The position numbers and the translations under genes were made by a program. A stretch of 64,000 bases of DNA from Leptodontidium sp. MPI-SDFR-AT-0119 (lineage: Eukaryota > Ascomycota > Leotiomycetes > Helotiales > Leptodontidiaceae): the NCBI GenBank assembly GCA_020726505.1, contig JAHLEZ010000009.1:2418001-2482000 (forward strand). The letters run 5' to 3'. A model generated the notes under the pieces. The model ran no database searches and had not been told where the DNA came from. It saw only the letters and a program-made list of their open reading frames with translations. Below are positions 1-10,255 of this stretch, in pieces (the stretch's first letter is position 1; the number at the start of each line of letters is the position of its first letter).

Positions 1-1708
1 CTTAATTTTTAGAATATTAATTAAGATAATTATTATGCTAAAATACACTAAAGACGATATAGTTTTGGCTATTAATGCGGTCGAAAATGGCAAGTCCTTA
101 CGATGTGTCGCAAAAGAGTAGGGTATACTATACTTTACTTTTCATAGCCAATGTCACAATACAAACGACTATTAACAAGCTGCTAGTTATTTGTAAAGGC
201 TACCTACGGTGTTAGAAAAGCGTCTTACGTATTAGATTTTGACTCAGGAGATATTAGGGTTTAGTATTACTTATGCACAAGTACGACTTTTTGGGACCCG
301 ACTTTACGTACTTCAAAGAGTCCTTATACTACTCGGAAAACGATAAGTACAACGAATTTTCAAGCGAAATCCTATTCTTAATATCAAGAAGTAGTATTCT
401 ATTAATTTTATATGTGTCAATAATACAACTACCGATGTTATTAAGCCTTGGTTTTATAAATTACAGGTTCTAGCTATTAAGGCTATTCTACCTGAAAATC
501 AATAGAATATAGATGAAGTAAGAATTATAAAAGGTTTTAGAGTTAATAGCTTAGTTATTAGGCATGCGAAACGGCGTTTTGTTTAGCGGAAACAACCTAG
601 TTCTCGGAATTAGACCTTATTTATTAATTATATCTCTGCAATAGGCAAGAAAACGACTCTACTTGTAATATATAAGGGGAAATTAATTTAATAATAATAG
701 TTTCTAGTAGATCTTAACGAATTTAAGTCCTGGCAATTTATAGTAATAGAGAATAAGTTAATAGACGATATTACCGTATTAAAATGGCTAGAAAAAGTCT
801 TTATTCCTCAAACGTAACTACGTGACGAAAAACTCCGATTATTAGTCTTAGACGGCTATAGAAGTTATAAGACTACAGAATTTATATAAAAGTGCTTAGA
901 ATACAATATATTTATATTGTTTTTACTTATATATACGTCGCACGTCTTATAACCTTTGGATTTATTCATTTTATCTCCTCTTAAGGCATCCTACCGGAAA
1001 CACCTCTATTTAGTAGCATCTCTCACTAATTCTACACTAATTGATAAGCGCAACTTTTTAATATGTTATTATAAAACACGCTAAGAGAGCTTAACGGCTA
1101 TAAATATCAAAGCTAGTTAAAGAGCTACTAGCTTATAACTAGTAAGTATAGCAAAACCATTAATAAGTCGATTACTATTAGAGAATAGTAATTAAGAGCT
1201 AGAAACTAGTGTTTCTAAGGGCCTTTAGACTACTAAGGAAGTAAAGGAATTATTAATTATTTAGTCTACGCTAAAGGCTAATAAAGAATTCAGGTTATAA
1301 CTTAACACTTTATCTAAATCATTACATAATAACCCTCTAACACGTCGACTACTCTTTAAAAAAGCTATTAAAGCTTTCGATCAAAAGAACTTTGCTCTTA
1401 GTTAGGCAGAGATAAAGATATAGTAATTAGAGGCCAAATTAGATCAATTACAACCACGGAAAAAGCAAAAGGTACAAACTAGCCTAAATTCCAAGTTTGT
1501 AAATATTTAGGCTATTTAAGAAGCTCAAATTATTGCTAAAGATTAAGAAATTATACCTATTAATTCAAATTTAGCAGGAGATTCTAATACTATAAAAGAT
1601 TACATAGAAATTGAATCGTTGTAAAGTTATTAAGTGTTGTTTACAGGTGGTGGTAAAATTGTGGGGTGATCGGAATGGGGGGGTGATCGGAATGGTGGGG
1701 TGGGGACT
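1..1708 (+). mobile_element. Decayed pogo/Fot1-type DNA transposon, 3' portion to right end
   Basis: The left part is AT-rich and full of stops, but a transposase can still be followed. A start near 35 reads MLKYTKDDIVLAINAVENGK, the helix-turn-helix opening of pogo/Fot1 transposases. Around 840-960 the DDE core reads LVLDGYRSYKTTEFI, then a broken TSHVL.PLD motif. The right end at about 1655-1708 holds two direct copies of GGGGTGATCGGAAT and finishes in GGGGACT, followed by TA (1709-1710), the expected target dinucleotide. The same ACT|TA end is seen in the two related elements at 29-37 kb. Most stops look like CAA/CAG/TGG changed to stop codons, as RIP produces. The left end is at or beyond the window edge. 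The element is inactive. Confidence 0.8.
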
Positions 1709-1857
1709 TAGAAGTCATAAGTCTCTTGATATCACGTGACTTAAGGAGAGAAGCCTTCTACTTAGCTTAGTCAGCTAAGTTGACTCCTGCCGACATGTAC
1801 TAATCTAACAGGTATGTACCCTCGCACTGCATTTGTCTGAGAAGCACAAGAAGCGCG

Positions 1858-4080
1858 ATGTCATACAAGAAGGGCCAACCCTTCTACGACCGCATCTCCA
1901 ACATTCTGTCTCGGAGGCTAGGTCGGCATGGCCGACTCTGTCCCTCATGTCGGCACATGTTTTCGACCCCGTCTGGTTTGCGGGCCTTGCTGCATTCTGA
2001 TGGATATCTTCTCAATGCCTTGGACACGGACCGGCTAGTCGTCCGTGGGTCTTGCTCGCTATGCCTTGAGTTATCCACTCGTGTCGAGCGCGTAGCCAAG
2101 GATACCTTCCGAGCCCTCTACGGCAGCCCGATGTACGGCCCACGCCATCTCATCGCTCAGGCCTACGAAAGAAATCCACATGAGGAAAGTACTGCCTTGA
2201 CGCCTGCTGAGCCAGAGGAATGGCCTGAATTAGTTTCAAGGATCAGATATGTCAAGATAGAAGGACGCTACGGATATCTCGATGCAGACTGGAAGATTCA
2301 AAGAGGACGTTTCTTAGTGGCGGCTTTCACGGTCTATCAAATGCCTGGTAAGACAGATGAGCACTTCTCCGAGCCTTAGGAATATATGTCTGCCTCCCGC
2401 TGTGATCTCCTTCTAACAAGGGCCACTGCAGATATCAAACTTGAGTATAGTCCGACTCCCGCCATCCCTTGCCTCTCTAAGAATTTGGTGGAGTCTATGA
2501 AAGCATGTCTCGTCGCGTTAGAGGAATGCCGCCGCAATCACCACAAGTGCCCTCATGATGATGCCTCGCTTCCTCTCCCATGCCGGGTGCTACACGTTGG
2601 TCATGCGAACGATTCACACATCAGACTCTATGTCTCAAATCCCACCGAGAAGAAGCCCTACCTTGCCCTAAGCTATTGTTGGGGCGGCGATCAGCCGATC
2701 AAACTTACCCAACTGACGCTGGAGTCCATGCGAACGGGAATTACTCTGTCAACGCTCCCCAAGACAATAAGAGACGCTGTCTACGTCACGCGGTCCCTCG
2801 GCATTGAGTACCTCTGGATCGATGCCCTTTGTATCATTCAGGATAGTCAAGAAGACAAAGAGCGTGAAATTGCCAACATGGGTCACATCTATAAGAACGC
2901 CCTCTTAGCCATCATTGCCATTAGTGCAGGCAATGTCCATGATGGTTTTCTCGATAGGTCCGAACTTGCACCTGGCTGTATTCGATTGCCTTTTTTGCTT
3001 CCTGACCGCCGCTTGACCGACATTGGTCTACTCCAGACAAGCTCGATATCTGGGTCTGCACAAACATGGCCCTTGCACACCCGGGGCTGGTCTCTACAAG
3101 AGTTCGTTCTCTCGCAAAGAAAGCTCATCTTCCTTCCGGACGAGATTATTTGGCTGTGCCTGTCCGTGCCCGGCAAGCCACTACTCTACAGCCACATCAC
3201 CTATCAAGACCTTAAGCTCTTGCCGATCTTACCGGATAGCGAGGCGGCGCTAGGGCAACAGGCAGACGAAATAGCGTCAGCCGACTCTGAAGCGAACTCC
3301 AAATTGGAATATGGATGCTGGAAATACAAAAAAAATATTCACCTGAGAATCTGGGAGAAGATTGCCTTGAACTTCAGCAGACGCCAGCTCACCATCCCGC
3401 AAGACCGACTCCCAGCCCTCGTTGGGATAGTGACCGAGCTCCAAACGATTTCGAAGGACGACTACTTTGCAGGCCTGTGGAGAACTGATATCATCCCACA
3501 GCTTGGATGGTATGTTGACACGGATATCCTCCCGGGCTCCAGGACGGTCGAATATCTGGCTCCTTCGTGGTCCTGGGCCTCTGTGAACTGTCCGGTCTCC
3601 TTTTCCTCCGTGAGGGATGAGCGTGAATTCATACAGCTTGATGCAGAGTTCGTCGGGTGCTCTGAGAGATCCGGCAATGATGGATCGTCACCAGGCCCGG
3701 CGTCCAGTCATGTCTTGACCCTAGAGGGCCGGCTTCTTGATTCCCAAAAGTTCAGGGTCACGCTAAGGGCAGCAGAACGGCTCAAGAATTTCGACGATAT
3801 TGCGGCAGCTAAGAAGCTTAGAACGCAACATCATCACAAGGGCATCGATGTAAAGGAGTGGTATGATTATAATCCAAGGCCAGCACCTCAAGAATGCAGT
3901 TATTTGTTTCTTTGGGAGTCAGATACGAATGATTTTTTTATGCACCCTACATGCCGTGGACTGATTCTGGTCTCTTTGGGGGAGTTGATGTTTCAAAGAG
4001 TAGGCTGGTTCTCTTTCAAACTAGACTCCCACTATAGTATATGGCGGGGCGTGGATTCAGTCTTAGTTGCTATTATGTAG
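1858..4080 (+). CDS. HET-domain protein (heterokaryon incompatibility-type), 712 aa, one intron
   Basis: An in-frame TAG at 2377-2379 seems to split the frame, but it lies in a good intron at 2348-2431: donor GTAAGA, branch CTAAC at 2413-2417, acceptor TGCAG, 84 nt. Splicing 1858-2347 to 2432-4080 gives 712 aa. The N-terminal ~160 residues carry Cys pairs (LCPSC, CSLC), common at the front of this family. The HET domain starts near residue 240 with YLALSYCWGG (243-249) and continues with LWIDALCIIQD (291-301), then the usual conserved region to about 390. HET proteins act in non-self recognition and regulated cell death after fusion; many paralogues have no known trigger. No partner gene lies next to it. 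The intron length is a multiple of three, so unspliced RNA would stop at residue 173. The HET assignment is strong; the biological role is inferred. Confidence 0.92.
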
Positions 4081-4480
4081 TGAAATACCAGTGTATCACG
4101 ACTAGACTTATAATGCTTTTTTCATTGCTTTTATAATTGAATTTATTTGAGCCCTTAAAAATCTCAGGATTTTCTTGAAAACGCGTTGTATTTTTCAAGA
4201 ATTTAGTGTACTGTGGGAGGGGTAAAGCCTAATAAACTACACAACAAGAGAGGTAGCATGTAGTGAGGTACGGGAGAGACTTTAAGTGTAAGAAATCGCG
4301 AATCGATTAAATCTAGAGATAATATATATCTGAAGCGTATAAAAAGTTAAAAGAAGGAAAGAGAAAAAAGTATATTTACTAAAAATTTATAAATGTTCTT
4401 AATTATTAAGTTGTTTTCAAGTGTCGAGCTCTTTTATATAGACAGAGCTTATCCGGTCAGGTGATAAAGAAGCTACCGAG
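4081..4480. other. Intergenic, no gene seen
   Basis: Downstream flank of the HET gene. It turns AT-rich after about 4100. I see no coding pattern, RNA gene or clear terminal repeat. Confidence 0.5.
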
Positions 4481-5472
4481 CAGCGTAAAAAATGATTAGA
4501 TTAGATTAGATTAATGACTGTTAATCTAAATCTAATCAAGTAAAATTTGAATTAATCAAATTCTAATCTATTCTAATCTAATTAATCAAGAATTAATTAA
4601 TTAATTTGATTAATAAAAGAGCCGCAACCTAATTAGGTTTAGATTTTTGAGATTAAACTAAAAAGGGTTAGCATACACTAAGAATAGATTGAGTTAAAGC
4701 TTTAGAAGCTCGGTTAATTTACATTAAGCGAGGATTAATCTTAAACTTATTTGTTTCCTATATAATATATAATTAACAAACTCCTTAATAGGAGATAATA
4801 AGCTAGTAAGTTTATAAATAGACTATTAATAGTAATTTATATTTTAAGATCAAAATTTGTAGTATTTTATTAATAGAATACGTATTTATAAGCATATGTT
4901 TCTTATTTATTATATAATTCCAAATACCTTTTAAAAACATTATTAATTATAAGGTCACTTATAATAAGTAATATATTAGTACGATTTCAGTATAAATTAG
5001 TAATAGTAAAATCTATTTTAAGATTAAAAATAAAGTGTTTTATTAATAAAATACGTATTTATAAGCAAGTATTCCTTATTTACTAACTAATTCCAAATAC
5101 TTTTCTAAAGAATTCAATAAATTTCTACTTATTATAAATCAATACCTTTATAACCCATAATAGTTATAAATACTAGTTATGATTTATAACAAGTATAATC
5201 AACTAGAAAGTAATATTCTTTATATAAACAAAGATTCTCTCTTCTAAAGATAAATTTTCTTTAATCATAAATCATCTACTTTTATAATTCAGTTCAGTAG
5301 TTCTTCGTAGTATTACAAATATATATATTTAATATTATTATAAGTTAATCATTAATTAAATTAATCTAAATCTAATCTAATCAAGTCAAATTTTCATTAA
5401 TCTAATTCTAATCTAATCTAATCAATTAATCTGATTATTAATCGATTAGCTTGATTAATTTTGCTCACGCTG
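4481..5472. repeat. AT-rich non-coding repeat with internal direct repeats; possible hAT-type MITE
   Basis: The ends read CAGCGTAAAAAATG on the left and, reverse complemented, CAGCGTGAGCAAAA on the right. CAGCG termini are typical of hAT elements and are shared with the full hAT at 31 kb. A ~110-bp TAATCTAAATCTAATC-rich block at about 4523-4610 recurs in direct orientation at about 5350-5458. No 8-bp target duplication is visible (CTACCGAG left, GGCGCATC right), so element status is tentative. The interior is non-coding and strongly AT-rich, with TTATAA-type motifs typical of RIP. Confidence 0.4.
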
Positions 5473-5473
5473 G

Positions 5474-5493
5474 GCGCATCAGAGGTCGTAACA
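5474..5493 (+). repeat. 20-bp relic of the window's solo-LTR family (3' end)
   Basis: GCGCATCAGAGGTCGTAACA matches the last 20 bp of the LTR family with one mismatch (consensus GCGCATCGGAGGTCGTAACA). It abuts the AT-rich repeat at 4481-5472, so that repeat may have inserted in an older LTR copy whose 5' part is no longer recognisable. Confidence 0.55.
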
Positions 5494-7424
5494 TAAGAGT
5501 CGTAATTAAAAAGTATATCTTAATTTAAAATATTATAAAGGTTACTAAGATAATTATTAAATAAGTAATTATAAACGCTATAGCGATTAAAATAATTTAT
5601 ACTTAATTAATAAACTAAATAGATTTTAATAATAAGTAATTATAAACAATAACAAGTAACTATAAGTAATAATAAGTAACGATAAGTAATAATAAAAGAA
5701 GCTTATATTAAACCTTAGATATTTCTTAACCTGGGGAGTAAATTTACTGTATCGCCAGCGCTCGCGCAAGAAAGTCGCGGGCTATGGCAGACTTGAACCG
5801 GACCACACTCAGCCAAGAAAGGCCATCCTCGCCGTCTACGACAATACAATTTCGGCTTCTTGAACTAGATGATTCAAGGCGCCGACATCTTAGCCCTCAG
5901 CGACACCGAGAACGGGCCACACCGTGTTTTCGTATCGGCTTTTTGAGGCAAACCGGCCGATATTTCCTAGTACTCGCATATGGCCAACGAGTACTAAAAG
6001 GCGCTAGGGAACCTTCTGCGGCGGTATTAGGAAACCCGCTAAAATAAAACCGTATCACGTATCCCGGAGGTCGTGTCGTGAAGGGTTTTAGGAGAAGTCA
6101 TAAGAGTGTCGAGTCGGTATTTGTACTTGGCTTGTGTTAGGCAGGAAAGATCCGTTTGTAGTTTTTGCATGTATGTAGGATTATTTATTGAGGTTGTTAT
6201 ACAGTGTAGAGACTTGCTGAGCAAGGAAGGAGGAATTGAATTGCACGCCCGCGCTGACGAGCAGGCTCAAGGTTGTCACAATCTGCAACGGCGCAGATTC
6301 CCCCTTCAAAGCTGTCGCCCAGGCGAACCCTGCCATGATCAATCGATCCAGAGGGCGCGAAGAAAGTTACTGTCCTAACAAACACTTCTGCTCCCTTTCT
6401 CAGGATGAGGACCAAAAAGATATTGCTGCGTTCATCGCCAACTTGACTGTGTCCAACCGTGTGCGAGACCTTCAGCGACCAGATAGCTCAATGGTTGGAT
6501 GGCGGCTAGAGCCGACCTCGAAGATGCCCAATGTTCTCCGCTGCGGAGAAGTACCGCAAGGACTACCAGACAATCCTTGAATTCTTTGTGCATAGCCATC
6601 GTGAGTAGGTCCTGTCATCTACAGCAGGCCGTAAGCTTGATAGTTGCGAAGTGGCGAGAGCTTTGATTTATGTTTTTGGCTTGTTTTCGCTTATCTGACG
6701 CTAAACGTAAACATTAGGGGAGGAGGAGGGGGAGGAGCGCCGTCATCCGAATCCGAAACAGTCTTCATGACCGCCTTACAGTCTTTCCAGTGCCACGAAG
6801 TAGCGGCAAAGTCCATTGACTTCGTGGCAGAGATTCCACGCAGGGCAAAGAGGGACGGACAAAGCTATATCCTCAGCGAGGAAGCCGGTACGGTACGACT
6901 TGGGGAGGGACCCCTTCGAAGGCCGGCTTCCGCGAACAGAAGGTGAGTTTTCTTCTTCTTCTTCTTCTTTCTTTTCCAGATTGCTTGCTCCTGCGGTATG
7001 GTTCGGAGCTTGGAATGGAGAATGAATGTGTAGGGTTAAACGTTGTGATGGTCCTTGAGTTCAAGTTTATCGACGACATGAGGTATTGGGGGCTTCGAGG
7101 ACCCTGTCCACAAAGAGTTTTATTGGTCTAATAGACGGGGTGAAAAACAGGAGTACCATTGTAGCTAGCTGTGTTTACCAACAACGATAAGAAAACATGC
7201 TGGAGCGAAAGGAATTAGTTGGGTGAAGGCTGGATGGAGTCTTTCGGTGGCCAGTCCCAGTCACACTCACAAAAATCAATTCATCAATGGTGGTAGCAGC
7301 AAACAGACTTTGTTACATAGTTACTCTCCGTAAAGATAAGAATACAAATACAATTTGTGCGCACCCATAGCTACTCCGTTTCAATATCATGTAAATTAAT
7401 GTGTTCATGCCCACTAGGAAAAAT
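5494..7424. other. Unassigned DNA with short open frames only
   Basis: 5494-5760 is AT-rich. 5785-7130 has higher GC and several short open frames on both strands (for example 6236-6580 plus), but none has recognisable domains, supported splice sites or a convincing start. 6720-6736 is a GGA-rich tract and 6950-6975 a CTT-rich tract. The last part is the 3' flank of the minus-strand transcription factor. I see no supportable gene. Confidence 0.4.
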
Positions 7425-10255
7425 TCAAGCCTGTGAAGATGCGTGCTCATTTCCTGCGTTGAAAGTCGGCCAGACCATGGTCACCGAGTCGTCGGGAGTA
7501 GGCATCCAAAATCCCGGTGAAGGGAAGACCGTGCGATCTTCGAAGCCAGTAGATAGGTCCTCTTCGGGAGCTACGATTGCGCGAGGCGTATTCCACTGCA
7601 CCTGAGGGGCAGAGGGTGACATAAGCAGCTGGAAAATGGCTTGCGTGTCGAGTTTCCTCCACGACGAGGTTTCCCGCAGATTCTCAAGAGAACCTTTTTC
7701 GCCTCAAAAAGTCAGCTTCATATCACGGGAAGTTAGTTGTTCTTGGGACTGGTTTGGAATTCTCTTACGCGTGAAGATGTGGGCTATGTTCCAATGGCCC
7801 GAGGATCGCACATGGCCCATCAAAGTATCGATGGAACCCCGCAATGCATGCTTGTCCATATCTATGACGTCCTGGTTCATGGTCTGAAGGATGAGCACAT
7901 TTATTGCGCAGGACGTTATGGGCACCATGGTGGGGCCTGGCACCCCGCAATATTCGGGTGCCCATGCAGTGTAGATGTTCGCGATCTGCTGGGCATGGAA
8001 AACGCAGTCGCTCAATCGGTTTTCGAGCGTTCTAGGTGCCTGGTGGTTCCTGGCCGGCCACCTGAGACAAAAATCTATTGGTGGGCCATTAGATTGTGAC
8101 CCGAGCCTGTTCGTTGTCAGTTCGTATGTATGATCGGCAATCAAACTCTGTCACCTACGAGTGAATCATAACCAATGTTTCCAAACGCTTGCGGTGAGAA
8201 TCTCCGGTGTTTTCTGATGCATGACGGGCAGGATCAAAGAACCAAGTTGGCACCATTGACAAGAGCATATTCCACATATATCGTAAGCTGTCAAGCCGAG
8301 GTGATATATTGTAAGAAGGATTCTCAACGACGAGCCAGCGTATGCTGACCAGTTTCTGCGCCATAGCAGTGGCATATATCAGTACGGTTTGCGCCATGCC
8401 GCTTAGCGGCTGTTGATGCAGAACTATGTTCCAGAATGTGATCCAGTCACCGTCCAAGCACGCCTGGCGGGGATTTAAACCAGCTTGCGGGGTAATCTCG
8501 TTGATCAATCCGGATGGCAAGCAGGAATACATGCTCCCGTCTTCAATGTTACCAAGAACAAGGGACCCGACACTCGAAAAAGTGCCGAGCATGAAAATTC
8601 CCCACCACAGGCAACGCTTCTCTTCCAATGCAATCTGAGACAAGGGATCGTTGGCCTGTACTATGTGACTCTCGTTGCCGATCTGATGAAAGCCAGCCGT
8701 GCAGGCCATCCGTACGACTTTGGAGAATTGGTCGGCGGCCTTGAGGGTTGGCATATCCGTGAGATCGTGGTAAGCTAGGAGAAAGGCAGCTGTGACGTCG
8801 AGGGGGGTAAAAGTGCCAGAGATGCCACTGATTCTATCCATTTCGGCGCCGGCTCTGCATCTGAAGTACGATCCTACAAAACCAGGGCCCATGGCTGTGA
8901 GCTCTTGGATCTCGGGAACCGAGGAGAAACGAGCTGATAGAGAAAACATAGCGTCCAGTAAGAACGACGGTATCATTCCAGCCTTGTACTGACGATAAAA
9001 TTTCCCCTCGCAAAGTACAGAGATTGGTAGTTTTACATTTGTAAAGAAGTGATAGAGACTGAGAATATGTAATGTAGTGGTTAGTCGAAAGACTCGCGAA
9101 ACAAAAAAGACGGAAGATGGACCTACAGCTGGTATATTGAATCCTGACTCAACACGACAACTCGTGAAGCACTTGATGGAGTAGGCACCGCATCCTCAGC
9201 GCTTTCCAACCCCGGTGGTACGGATTCCATGGCATTGGGAGCAGCGGTTGATGGTAGCAAGTGCAAGGAGGCATCGTCACCTAACGTCTCTCGATCGACT
9301 CTTCCCCGCAGGTTCCAATCGGCGGCCGACTCATTGCAAGACTCCGGGAGTATGTCTGGACGGGTCGTCTGTGACGACGACATGGACGACACTGGCGGTG
9401 GTGGCATTGAGGGATCTCTCCAAGTTCCGTTTGGTAGACTCGACGGTACAATTGGCGTTGGTGGCATTGAAGGATCTCTCCAAGTTCCGTTTGGTAGACT
9501 CGACGACGACATGGACGGTGTTGGGGGTGGTGACATTGAAAGATCTCTCCAAGTTCCGTTCGGTAGACTCGTGGGTAGACTCGACGGTATTGGCGGTGGT
9601 GGCATTGAAGGATCTGTCCAAGTTCCATTCGATAGACTCGACGACGACATGGACGGTGGTGGCATTGAAGAAGGATCTCTCCAAGTTCCGTTTCCATTCG
9701 GTAGACTCGACGGCGGTACAATTCCAAGCAACTCATCTAAGTTCATTGAATAAGTATGCGAGGTTTCGTGAACCCGAGATGAAGTTGGATGGATGTGGAT
9801 GAAAAGAAAAAAAAACATACATACCTAGACGGCGTTCAACCTCCATGGCGCTGGCTTGCCTTGGAGCTTGCCTTGGACCTGAACGAGAACGATACTTCTT
9901 CCGCGGGGCGAAGGAGGTATATTCGCAAGTCAGAGGGTGTATGGCACATGAGCCGCAAGTCGGCTTCTCCATATCACCTAGATAGATAGAAGAAAGAGTA
10001 AGTAAGTTATATGAGCCAGCCAGCACAGCACGAAGAGAGCTTTACAGCATGCGTGAGACCACAAACAAACTTACACTTTGTCTTTCGCCTGTGGGCCGGG
10101 GAGGGGGGGATGTGGTCAGTGAACGTTGCTTTGGAAGAGGAACCCGCTCTTCGGAGTATTATTTACAATCTGCATGCATTGCATGATATTCTGTAGGCTG
10201 GGCCACTGGGAACTTGGTCTGTGGATTCAGACCCGGTCGTTGCCATGTCTGCCAT
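7425..10255 (-). CDS. Zn(II)2Cys6 fungal transcription factor, 793 aa, seven exons including a 14-nt microexon
   Basis: Exons on the minus strand: 10255-10167, 10088-10075, 9977-9825, 9736-9127, 9058-8159, 8106-7769, 7702-7425. Introns are 78, 97, 88, 68, 52 and 66 nt with GT..AG ends and several clear branch sites (CTGAC, CTAAC). Spliced length is 2382 nt, in frame throughout. Residues 25-52 form a full binuclear zinc cluster, C-x2-C-x6-C-x6-C-x2-C-x6-C (CNACRLRKTKC then DMEKPTCGSCAIHPLTC). The third Cys codon is split across intron 2. A basic stretch follows (APRKKYRSRSG), then a repeat-rich linker. From about residue 285 comes the fungal-specific TF homology region (FYRQYKAGMIPSFLLDAMFSLSARFS reads across positions just after intron 4). 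It is expected to bind CGG-type DNA motifs in the nucleus; targets are unknown. The first ATG is uncertain: an in-frame upstream ATG at 10441 would add a Pro/Ser-rich stretch. No metabolic cluster adjoins it. Confidence 0.88.
9399..9705 (-). repeat. In-frame minisatellite in the transcription-factor linker
   Basis: Five imperfect copies of a unit containing (plus strand) GTGGCATTGARGGATCTCTC start at 9401, 9461, 9530, 9599 and 9659, so the spacing is 60, 69, 69 and 60 bp. All are multiples of three. In the gene's frame the units encode SLPNGTWRDPSMPPPP-like repeats. Four other reading frames across the block also stay open, which explains the overlapping spurious ORFs here. Confidence 0.85.

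Noticed and set aside
2348..2379. A 32-nt intron in the HET gene using the first AG
   Set aside because: Too short and breaks the frame. The 84-nt intron with CTAAC branch site keeps it.
6236..6580. Small secreted or cysteine-containing protein
   Set aside because: No signal peptide, cysteines not patterned, overlapping frames equally open.
9215..9802. Open frames of 117-195 codons on both strands over the minisatellite
   Set aside because: They are open only because the repeat spacing is a multiple of three. The minus-strand frame that splices into the Zn2Cys6 gene is the real one.
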